From contig JACKQB010000002.1 of NCBI GenBank assembly GCA_024233115.1, positions 62,001 through 126,000 on the forward strand: 64,000 nucleotides of DNA, written 5' to 3'. Numbering within the stretch: position 1 is the stretch's first letter; every line of letters begins with the position of its first letter. Made by a program: the position numbers and the translations under genes. This document shows, in pieces, positions 28,531 to 37,148 of the stretch. The stretch comes from Akkermansiaceae bacterium (GTDB taxonomy: Bacteria; Verrucomicrobiota; Verrucomicrobiia; Verrucomicrobiales; Akkermansiaceae). Under the pieces are notes generated by a model. That model made no database searches and was not told the DNA's origin. It saw only the letters and a list, made by a program, of their open reading frames with translations.

Positions 28531-28932
28531 ATGCGTCCCCTCAAAGACGGTATCCGGTCCCTTGTCAAAATCGATTTTTACGGCAATGTCCACAAGTACT
28601 TCCGCGGCACCGACAAGGAAGAGCGATTCGCCAACGAGATCCGTATCCTCAAAGCCCTCGAGGAACGTGGCTGCGAAAATGTCCCCCGCTACATCGATTC
28701 GGATGCCAGCGAGCTGCACCTCGTCACCACCAACTGCGGCTCCCCGGCCCCTGACATTTCCCAGAAGAAAACCGCCAAGCTCTTCAAAGAGCTCGAGGAA
28801 AAATTCGGCGTGCGCCACGACGACCCGTTTTCCCGCAACATCACCTACGACAGCAAGGAAGGCCGGTTCTGTGTCATTGACTTCGAGCTGGCTACCCTGC
28901 TGGATGATCCCAGGACAACCGATTCCCACTAG
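28531..28932 (+). CDS. Very small protein-kinase-fold protein
   Basis: 133 residues. Visible kinase-like landmarks in order: K22 in VHKYFRG, E36 in RFANEIRIL, a hinge-like LHLVTTNCG, a catalytic-loop-like RHDDPFSRNITYD (H96, D97/D98, N103) and DFE (D117) in place of DFG. The helical C-lobe after DFG is almost absent, so it is roughly half of a normal kinase. Its stop overlaps the GTG start of the next gene by one base (TAGTG), coupling it to a PP2C phosphatase. Kinase activity is inference; a pseudokinase or small-molecule kinase is possible. Confidence 0.6.
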   Translation: MRPLKDGIRSLVKIDFYGNVHKYFRGTDKEERFANEIRILKALEERGCENVPRYIDSDASELHLVTTNCGSPAPDISQKKTAKLFKELEEKFGVRHDDPFSRNITYDSKEGRFCVIDFELATLLDDPRTTDSH

Positions 28933-29819
28933 TGAGCGATTCCCCTAACCCATTTCTGCCGGGTGCGCCCAAAATAACCGCAGGACACGAGGCGGCTGCC
29001 ATTACCTGGTCGGCCGACTCCGTTTCGGGTACCAAAAAACGCATCAACGACGATGCCTGGCTCGCTTTTGCATCGGATATCAACGGAGCGTCGCTTTTGG
29101 GCAAGGACGGTCGCCACTCATTGGAAAAACAAGACCTTATCTTTGCCGTTTCCGATGGTATGGGGGGAGGCAATGCCGGAGACGTCGCATCCCGCCTCAT
29201 GCTGGAACAGCTAAGCTCCATGATCCCGCGCACTTTTAAAACGGCGGCAGCGGGTCTGCGACCGGGTTATTTCACCCATCTGCAACAGGCCATCCAGGCC
29301 GTGCACCTTGCGATCAATGCCCAGGCGGCGGGAGACGAAAGTAAAAAAGGCATGGCCGCCACCCTGGCCCTGGCCTGGTTCACCCCGGAAAACCTCTACC
29401 TATGCAACGTTGGCGACAGCAGGATCTATCTCCACCGGAAAAATCCCGATGGAGAGTCAGAAACCCGGCAACTCACCCAGGACCATACTTTTGCCTGGAA
29501 CCAATTACAACGTGGTGAGCTCAACGAGCGCGCCTACCGTACCCACCCACGCAGGTCGGCCCTCTACGAAGTCGTCGGTGGAGGACACCGCACGGTCAAC
29601 CCATACATTCTCGCCTTCCCCTATCTGTCAGGGGATCGTTTTTTAATCTGCAGCGACGGCCTGATCGACGGACTATGGGAGAAACACATTCACAGCGCAT
29701 TTTTGAAAAACCCAGACTCGACAAGGTCACTCGCAGAGTCTCTGATGGCGCGCGCCATCAGTAATGATGGCAGGGACGATACAACCCTGATTGCGCTGGA
29801 GGTCCATGATATGGTATAG
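28932..29819 (+). CDS. PP2C-family Ser/Thr protein phosphatase
   Basis: 295 residues, metal-dependent phosphatase. Motifs in order: KKRINDDAW (D40/D41), VSDGMGGGNAGD (D75), NVGDSRIYL, LICSDGLIDG and GRDDTTLIAL. No signal peptide or membrane segment, so it is cytoplasmic. Start is GTG at 28932, overlapping the small kinase-like gene by one base. The sigma-54 promoter of glutamine synthetase begins 30 bp after its stop. It is the second PP2C of the nitrogen region; a role in dephosphorylating a nitrogen regulator such as PII (as for cyanobacterial PphA) is speculation. Confidence 0.9.
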   Translation: MSDSPNPFLPGAPKITAGHEAAAITWSADSVSGTKKRINDDAWLAFASDINGASLLGKDGRHSLEKQDLIFAVSDGMGGGNAGDVASRLMLEQLSSMIPRTFKTAAAGLRPGYFTHLQQAIQAVHLAINAQAAGDESKKGMAATLALAWFTPENLYLCNVGDSRIYLHRKNPDGESETRQLTQDHTFAWNQLQRGELNERAYRTHPRRSALYEVVGGGHRTVNPYILAFPYLSGDRFLICSDGLIDGLWEKHIHSAFLKNPDSTRSLAESLMARAISNDGRDDTTLIALEVHDMV

Positions 29820-29848
29820 AATGGAAAATAATATCCTTTTTACCAAAC

Positions 29849-29865
29849 CTGGCACGGTAACTGCT
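29849..29865 (+). promoter_or_regulatory. Sigma-54 promoter of glutamine synthetase
   Basis: CTGGCAC-N5-CTGCT at 29849-29865 has correct GG (29851-29852) to GC (29863-29864) spacing, with C replacing the first T of TTGC. Predicted start is about 29876, giving a 68-nt leader to the ATG at 29944. It shares its box sequence CTGGCACGG with the nitrate operon promoter. Confidence 0.75.
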
Positions 29866-29943
29866 ATCAAACGAATCGAAATTGCTTCGTCGCGGCACAA
29901 CACAGCGACAACCACAGACAAAAACCATTAGAAAAAAGACATT

Positions 29944-30957
<1,014 letters not shown>

Positions 30958-30979
30958 TCCGCCATCACATCATTCTTTC

Positions 30980-31015
30980 AACCGGTCGTGGTGTCTTGCC
31001 ACGACCGGTTTTTTT
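30980..31015 (+). terminator. Intrinsic terminator after glutamine synthetase
   Basis: A perfect 12-bp stem (30980-30991 with 30999-31010) and 7-nt loop are followed by a T run through 31015. It closes the nitrogen region and separates it from the glycan genes. Confidence 0.92.
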
Positions 31016-31114
31016 AAATGTAGATATACAGGAGGACATGAGCAGCGGATGACGCACGGTCATACGGGTGGGTATCTTGACTTTGCCCACCATTCCATGT
31101 TATCCACGGACGCT

Positions 31115-31936
31115 ATGAAAACTTTACGTTCCGTCTGTGCGGCCACATTGGCCCTTATGACACCCATATTGTCGCAGTCCATCGAAGATAAAATCGGAGC
31201 TCCAAACGACGACAGCATCCGGGCCAAGGTAGGTAATCAACCCATCGACATCAGTCACTCAATTTACACGGGAAGCTATGGCAAAACCGAGGGTGTCTAC
31301 GTCCTTCAATGGTTTCACGGAACCAAAGTCCGGGGGGCATTTTTTGACAGCTATCATACAGGGGAAATCAGGTTGTATGGCGACAACTCGAAACCGGGCC
31401 GGATCATCATGGAAGCGTGGAAGCAAAACCAACACAACGGCACCGGACTCATCACCAAAGGCGATGGGACAGGGCAGCTGTCCTGGACCGGCACGATCCA
31501 CTTCACCGAACTTGTCGACTACCCCGTTAGAATGACAAAATTCGTGCCTAACGGACCGGAGACACTGACAAGTTCATCAACCTACTTTGGTAAACTTGGC
31601 AATGCTTCTATCAAGGTAACACTGAACTGGTATACCAACGGAAGGGTTCGCGGCCTCTACACCAATCTTAATAATAACAAATCCTACCAACTGACCGGCT
31701 ACAACTACGCCGACGGGCGGCTTTACCTCGACGAGTGGGATACGAGCCTTGGAGACGTTGAAGGTGGTGCGGTCTCTGCCCGGGTCTGCTTACGCAAGGT
31801 AACGGTGAATGGTCGCATCCAGTGGCAGGGACGCATGTTCAACATGGATCAACGTAACTTTGCCATGAGCTTTGTCCGCACAGGTTCCGCAGACACGGGC
31901 AATGATAGCAATGGTCTTGAGCAGAAGCTTAGATAA
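31115..31936 (+). CDS. Secreted protein with two internal ~90-residue repeats, unknown function
   Basis: 273 residues from ATG 31115, which begins a clear signal peptide (KTLRSVCAATLALMTPILSQS). An in-frame ATG at 31049 would add 22 residues. Two copies of a beta-rich unit (about 52-140 and 157-262) share Y-x-G, L-x-W-[FY]-x-x-G-[KR]-V-R-G, L-x-G and a G-R-[IL]-x-x-[DE]-x-W pattern. I recognise no family. A perfect GGAGG at 31031-31035 precedes a four-codon ORF (31038-31052) in the leader. The gene converges on the tandem DUF1080 gene with a 19-bp gap and may belong functionally to that glycan cluster. Confidence 0.75.
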   Translation: MKTLRSVCAATLALMTPILSQSIEDKIGAPNDDSIRAKVGNQPIDISHSIYTGSYGKTEGVYVLQWFHGTKVRGAFFDSYHTGEIRLYGDNSKPGRIIMEAWKQNQHNGTGLITKGDGTGQLSWTGTIHFTELVDYPVRMTKFVPNGPETLTSSSTYFGKLGNASIKVTLNWYTNGRVRGLYTNLNNNKSYQLTGYNYADGRLYLDEWDTSLGDVEGGAVSARVCLRKVTVNGRIQWQGRMFNMDQRNFAMSFVRTGSADTGNDSNGLEQKLR

Positions 31937-31955
31937 CCCCCCGCCTTGTTTTCCT

Positions 31956-33230
31956 CTACTTCCCTGGAATCGGGGTCAGTACTGCCTTCCTGAATTCAAT
32001 AGGCGCACCTTCGCTCTGAAGACAAATGCGACCCTGCTGGGCTGTACATCCGTATCCGTAATTGACCAGCTCACCATTGACAAACACCGTGACTTCGCCC
32101 CCCCGGCAAACTGTGCGCATGTGATTCCACTCACCGTGGGCTTTTTCCGAGTCATCGGTCAGGTTCTGGAGCCTGCGTCCTTGATGACGTGTATCCATGT
32201 CAGTTACGGTAATCCCGTATCCCAAGGTGTAGAAGTCCCCCGCCTGTCCAGTCATGAGCTGGGCCTCCAGACACTTCGGCCAGTGACCCACTTCCTGGGA
32301 GCCTGCCACGGCGTGTAGCAATAAACCGCTGTTGCCGGCCCGTTGACCGGGCACCCAGCGCCACTCAAGGTCGATTTGGTAATCGCGGTAATCATTTTTT
32401 GTCATCAGATAACCTGCTGGATTGCCGGTGCATTTCAACACTCCGTCGACAACGCTCCAGGTCTTGTCCGCCGGAGTGTCTCCGTTCAGGAAATGATCCC
32501 AGTTCTTGATATCCGCACCATTAAACAGTTGCACGGGATTGAGTTCACGCAGTTTGATATGACGGAATGAAACCGCGTCACCATGGTCCTGCAAGCCAAT
32601 GTGTCCCTTGTTGTGACGGCCAAAATACGGCCACTTGCTGAATTTGCTGTTAGCTACCCGGTTCTTGAAGTCGTCACCCTCGGTCTTGAAGTCAGCGGTT
32701 TTAATCCCATTGAGATAAAAACGGTAATGATCGCCCTGCTTGACGATGTGCACCTTGTTCCACTGCCCAACCTCCTTGACGGCATCTGCCGGTGGTTTGT
32801 AGAGGCCATAACAACCGCCCGATCTGTGTTTTTCGTGTACTCCGTCAGGGTGCTTCTTGTCGTCGAGAATCTGCATTTCGATACCTGTGTGGTAGATGGG
32901 GCCGGATGTTTCCTGTGCTGCCAGGAATATGCCACTGTTTCCCTTCTCTGAAATCTTCCACTCAAGGCTCAGCTCGTAGTCCTCATACTGTTTTTCCGTG
33001 ATCAAGTCACCTCCTCCTTGGGTGTGGTGCATAACGCCATCGACCACTTTCCAACCTTTGCCAACCCCCTTTTGTTGATAGCTGCGCCAACCTGCAAAGC
33101 TTTTACCGTCGAATAATACCTTCCATCCCTGGGCTTTTTCCACATCGGTCAGCTCCACGGCTGAAACAGACATCATCGTGCCAAGTATGAAAAGCACACT
33201 CAGGCTATGGGTCGCATTTTTAGTTTTCAT
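31956..33230 (-). CDS. Secreted tandem DUF1080 protein
   Basis: 424 residues from ATG 33230, chosen because it starts the signal peptide (MKTKNATHSL to VSA). Two DUF1080 beta-sandwich domains follow: ~30-228 (LFDGKSFAGW, GNSGIFLAAQE, EMQILDD, GGCYGLY) and ~230-424 (LFNGADIKNWDHFL, GNSGLLLHAV, EAQLMTGQAGDFYTLG). The family hydrolyses 3-keto-glycosides or binds glycans. It is the last gene of the minus-strand polysaccharide array, 130 bp from the GH141-like gene. Confidence 0.88.
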   Translation of the reverse strand: MKTKNATHSLSVLFILGTMMSVSAVELTDVEKAQGWKVLFDGKSFAGWRSYQQKGVGKGWKVVDGVMHHTQGGGDLITEKQYEDYELSLEWKISEKGNSGIFLAAQETSGPIYHTGIEMQILDDKKHPDGVHEKHRSGGCYGLYKPPADAVKEVGQWNKVHIVKQGDHYRFYLNGIKTADFKTEGDDFKNRVANSKFSKWPYFGRHNKGHIGLQDHGDAVSFRHIKLRELNPVQLFNGADIKNWDHFLNGDTPADKTWSVVDGVLKCTGNPAGYLMTKNDYRDYQIDLEWRWVPGQRAGNSGLLLHAVAGSQEVGHWPKCLEAQLMTGQAGDFYTLGYGITVTDMDTRHQGRRLQNLTDDSEKAHGEWNHMRTVCRGGEVTVFVNGELVNYGYGCTAQQGRICLQSEGAPIEFRKAVLTPIPGK

Positions 33231-33360
33231 ACACCTACTACGGCAAATCCATACTGCTTTTACCAGAAAAATTTCAGGTATGGCGTGTCTCCAATAGATT
33301 ACAAAATGCATCTAGTGTCCGATCGTGGTACAAGGGGCAGACGACTCGAAAAGCCGGGAG

Positions 33361-35532
33361 CTACTTGCTGGTTCGCAAGCCAATTTTAGAAAGGTCGATG
33401 GGGACAATGCCCATTTTCAATGCGGGCGAGCCTGGAGCGAAACGGAAGTCGCCGTTTTCCGGATCGACAAAGAGCGGATCGACCGAACGGCTGTGGGCGT
33501 CCACTCCGTCGTCTTGTTGTTTTTTCAACATCGCCTTACCCGCTTCAGGATTCGCAGCGCAGAAATAGATGTTGTAATCGGTGTCGGCATCCTTGGAGAA
33601 TGCTAGTTGCCTGCCTCGACGATCCTCGGTTTTCCTTCCTTTTCCGGGTGCCAGTTCATCGATAAACACACATTCTTTTTGGGAAGCGTAAAGGATGTTG
33701 CGCCTGATCGTCGCCCCTTTCATCGGACCTTCCCGCACCGCCAGGTAGTAGCCGCGTGGTGGCGCGATGATATCGGCGACGATGTTGTTCTCACAGCGCG
33801 TATTCAACTTCAGCATGATCCCCTGGGAGGTGCATTTGTAGATCAGGTTTTCGGCAATGAGTGTGTCCTTCTGCCCACCGTCCGTCCGGATCGCGCACTG
33901 CATGATCATCGGCGCGACCAGATGGTGTACGTAGTTGCGCCGGATGACGTTGCCCGCCCCTGCCCCACGGATGTAGATGGCATTACCATCACCCAGCATT
34001 TCCATGGCGTGATGGATCTCGTTGTATTCGATGAGGTTATCATGTGTGTGCAGGTAGGGGCGGACTTGTTCCAGCGTTGGTTTCCTGGCTAGGCCTTTGA
34101 TTTCATGCCGCCTGAGGGTTCTCCCGAGTTCACGGTTATCGCCTTTGGAGAAAAATTCCGTCATACAACCGGAAACGATCAGGGCGGTGTACGGAGTGTG
34201 ATGGATGAGATTGTTCGCCACCCGGTTCTCCCCGCTTTGCCAGAGCATGATTCCGGGTGAATGTGAGTAGATCTCGCCGATGTGGTGAATGTGATTGTTA
34301 TAGACGAGATTGTTGGTGTTGACGTCTTTGGTGCCTGGCCCGTAACCGCAGAGAAGGATACCGGCACCGCCCATGTGTTGGATATGGTTGCCAGAGAGGG
34401 TGTTTTTGCTGCCATGCAAATCGACGCGGATGGCGCCGCTGCCGCTGTTAGCGAAGTGACATTGCTCAATCACACAGTGCTCGCTCCCGCGCAAACGCAT
34501 CAAGGCATTCCCCTTGTCGAGCATATCCCAATCGTGCTGCAAACCGGCGTCCTCCTTGTTGAGAAGATAACGATCACCGTGCATGAAGGTCAGGCCCTTG
34601 AAGTGCAGGTTGCGTACCGGTTTGTCCTCTGGTCCCGCCTTGTCGATCTGCCCCTCCACCCGAATAAACTCCTCCAGGCAGGGTGCCAGAACACCTTTCG
34701 GTTCGCCATCGTTCCTTGGCCAGAGGTAGAGTTTTTTTTCCTTGGTGTTGAGAACCCACTCGCCGGGCTGGTCGAGTTCCTCTAGGACGTTTTCGACCCA
34801 ACACGACTCGGTTGTTTTCAAAAAGTGAAGCGGATTCATCGCGTAGGTAGCATTGATGGAGGTGTGCGCTATCTGTTTTTGCTCGTCCACCGCCGCCAGA
34901 GGCAGGATGTTCACGATCCAGGCATGGTGTGGACGGACGATAATCTCGACGTCCGTGACATTCGGCCAGCTTTTCAACCGGCCACTTGGAAAATGAAGCC
35001 TGTTCCTGCTTCCCCCTGTGAGCGGAATAAACCCTTTTGACCGCGCGCGCGGAAGACGACCTGCCGAGTCGTAGAGTGTAAAAAACCGACCTGTGACATC
35101 GGCGACCCAGACTTTTCCTTTCGCCGATGCAGGAAGCCCCGCAGGGACATCGCTTAGCATCGTCCACCCCTTGATCCCCCGTCCCGAACTGAACAGCGGC
35201 TTCTCCCCTGGGTAGGCGGCGTAGGTGATCGTGGCATCCTCTTTTCCCGAATCCTCCAGACTGAAAACGACGGTTTTCTCCAGCTGATAGGTGCCACCAC
35301 GCAGCAAGACAACGATACTACCCGACTTGTTCTCTTTCAATTCCCGAACGGCGTCACGGGCACGTGCTAGAGTTGCAAAGGGCCCGTCGTTCTTCCCTCC
35401 GTTGGGTTCGGACAGCTTACCCGACCATTGGTCGGAGCCGTCGGGCGATACATAATAATCCGCTTTGGGCGAAGGTTCCGCCAATACCACTCCTGCCATC
35501 AGCAGGAGAAAGAAGGATGTTAGATTCTGCAT
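33361..35532 (-). CDS. Right-handed parallel beta-helix glycosidase, GH141-like
   Basis: 723 residues: signal peptide (1-18, VLA), then YYVSPDGSDQWSGKL and DGPFATLARARDAVRELK, the typical start of GH141-like beta-helix proteins, followed by many N-x-I/V-x-x-N helix turns (GNHIQHMGGAGILL, YNNHIHHIGE, IRRNYVHHL, IAENLIYKC). GH141 includes an alpha-L-fucosidase and a xylanase. Next to three GH29 genes a fucosidase role is likely, but pectin-type substrates also use this fold. It stands 110 bp downstream of a sulfatase. Confidence 0.78.
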   Translation of the reverse strand: MQNLTSFFLLLMAGVVLAEPSPKADYYVSPDGSDQWSGKLSEPNGGKNDGPFATLARARDAVRELKENKSGSIVVLLRGGTYQLEKTVVFSLEDSGKEDATITYAAYPGEKPLFSSGRGIKGWTMLSDVPAGLPASAKGKVWVADVTGRFFTLYDSAGRLPRARSKGFIPLTGGSRNRLHFPSGRLKSWPNVTDVEIIVRPHHAWIVNILPLAAVDEQKQIAHTSINATYAMNPLHFLKTTESCWVENVLEELDQPGEWVLNTKEKKLYLWPRNDGEPKGVLAPCLEEFIRVEGQIDKAGPEDKPVRNLHFKGLTFMHGDRYLLNKEDAGLQHDWDMLDKGNALMRLRGSEHCVIEQCHFANSGSGAIRVDLHGSKNTLSGNHIQHMGGAGILLCGYGPGTKDVNTNNLVYNNHIHHIGEIYSHSPGIMLWQSGENRVANNLIHHTPYTALIVSGCMTEFFSKGDNRELGRTLRRHEIKGLARKPTLEQVRPYLHTHDNLIEYNEIHHAMEMLGDGNAIYIRGAGAGNVIRRNYVHHLVAPMIMQCAIRTDGGQKDTLIAENLIYKCTSQGIMLKLNTRCENNIVADIIAPPRGYYLAVREGPMKGATIRRNILYASQKECVFIDELAPGKGRKTEDRRGRQLAFSKDADTDYNIYFCAANPEAGKAMLKKQQDDGVDAHSRSVDPLFVDPENGDFRFAPGSPALKMGIVPIDLSKIGLRTSK

Positions 35533-35642
35533 GTCTGATGTAATGAAAATCCGCGATACCTACGTGCTGCTGATTCGTACGCAGGATGTATACCAGAACG
35601 CGGAGGTGATAGGATTCATGGGAAGTGTTTTAGTTAGGGCGA

Positions 35643-37013
35643 TCAGTCACCGACCGGCATTTTTGCGTTTGTCTTTTTGAGCCATTGGCCGAGCTGTTTG
35701 CCCAGGCGATCCGCCAGTTCCGGTTTTTGGCTGATCAGGTTGGTTTTTTCCATCGGATCGTCCTTGAGATTGAACAGGGCCGTTGGAGTCACGCCGTGAC
35801 CTTGATACAACTTCCAATCGCCCGCAAGGATGACACTGCCCATATTGTATTTGACGCCTTTGCGGTTGTGGGGGTAATGCCAATAGAGAGCATCGCGGTC
35901 GAGTTGTTTGCCGCCCTTGAACAGCGGCATGAGGTCAAGTCCCTCGAGCTGGGAAATCCCGGCTGTGGAACCACCTGCCGCATGCACAAAGGTGGGGAAA
36001 AAATCCATACTGTTGACGGGCACCGCCGTCTGGGTGCCGGGCTTAATCACCTTGGGCCAGGTGACAACCATGGGAACCCTCAAACCACCTTCGAGCAGTG
36101 AGCCTTTTTTTTCGGCCAACCATGAAGTAGGTTTGTCGCCGCCGTTATCCGAGTAAAATACAACCAAGGTATTATCCTGTATCCCGGATTTCTCCAATGC
36201 ATCCAGCACCTTGCCAATCGCATGGTCCATGCATTCGAGCATCGCCAGATAGGCGTCACCGCCATTTTTTTTCACCCGTGCCTTAGGTGCTTTGATTGGC
36301 GAGTGCACGGAGTAAAACCAGAGCGACAGGTGAAAGGGGGTATTCTGATTGGCTTGAATGAATGCAACCGCCTCGTCTCCCAAGCGATCTGTTAGATACT
36401 CTCCCTTGTTACGGTTTTTGATAGCCCCGTTTCGATACGGATCAAACCAGGACTTCGGCTGGCCATAAGCACAACCAGCGATGTTGCTGTCGAAGCCGTA
36501 GTGTTCAGGGTGATACCTGGGGGCAACCATACCGCCTTTACTCTTCATCGAGCCCTCACCTGCCAGGTGCCATTTGCCAATGAAGGCTGTGGCATATCCC
36601 TGTTTCTTCAGTTCGCGTGCATAACTGGGAAGTTCCAGCGGGAGTTGATTCAGGGATGCTGCGTCGTTGGGGCCACCGGCAGGAGCCTGATGGCGTTTTC
36701 CCGCCATTCCAGGGATGTGGGTAGTCAGACCGATCTGGGCAGGAGACATCCCAGTGATACAAGCGGCACGCGTTGGTGAGCAGACACTAGCCGCAGCGTA
36801 AGCCCGGGTAAAAAGCATCCCGTTCCCAGCCATCCGCTCCAGGTTCGGGGTGTTGATTTTCCGACTACTACCATCGAAGTCAACCCACCCCGGCCCTAAA
36901 TCATCGGCCATGATGAAAATAATGTTAGGTTTTTCGGCTCCGGTGGTCGCTCCAGTGAGGTTCAGTATAACCAGACCTATAGCCAGTGTGTGTGTAAGTA
37001 ATTTTTTCATCAT
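35643..37013 (-). CDS. S1-family sulfatase 1
   Basis: 456 residues. Hydrolyses sulfate esters after Cys is converted to formylglycine. Cys78 lies in CSPTRAACITG; metal residues in ADDLG (D37, D38) and YSDNGGDKP; a GKWHLAGE segment is present. The signal peptide (MMKKLLTHTLAIGLVILNL) supports starting at 37013 rather than the ATG at 37037. Genes upstream and downstream are a sulfatase (136-bp gap, with a hairpin) and the GH141-like gene. The exact sulfated sugar position cannot be read from the sequence. Confidence 0.9.
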   Translation of the reverse strand: MMKKLLTHTLAIGLVILNLTGATTGAEKPNIIFIMADDLGPGWVDFDGSSRKINTPNLERMAGNGMLFTRAYAAASVCSPTRAACITGMSPAQIGLTTHIPGMAGKRHQAPAGGPNDAASLNQLPLELPSYARELKKQGYATAFIGKWHLAGEGSMKSKGGMVAPRYHPEHYGFDSNIAGCAYGQPKSWFDPYRNGAIKNRNKGEYLTDRLGDEAVAFIQANQNTPFHLSLWFYSVHSPIKAPKARVKKNGGDAYLAMLECMDHAIGKVLDALEKSGIQDNTLVVFYSDNGGDKPTSWLAEKKGSLLEGGLRVPMVVTWPKVIKPGTQTAVPVNSMDFFPTFVHAAGGSTAGISQLEGLDLMPLFKGGKQLDRDALYWHYPHNRKGVKYNMGSVILAGDWKLYQGHGVTPTALFNLKDDPMEKTNLISQKPELADRLGKQLGQWLKKTNAKMPVGD

Positions 37014-37044
37014 TCCATATTCATTATTAACGTCCAATGCTCAA

Positions 37045-37067
37045 TGTTGCTCCGCGATGGAGCGACA
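37045..37067. repeat. Intergenic hairpin
   Basis: TGTTGCTCC (37045-37053) and GGAGCGACA (37059-37067) pair over 9 bp with one G-U and a 5-nt loop, between two sulfatase genes. There is no T run on either strand, so it is not a typical terminator. It may be a short palindromic repeat or an mRNA processing/stability element. Confidence 0.45.
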
Positions 37068-37148
37068 AGCTATAGTGGTCGATTTCATAGGCCATGTAAA
37101 GCGGTCGGGTGTATCATCGGGCTTTTGGTGGATAAGCATTCGTAATTC

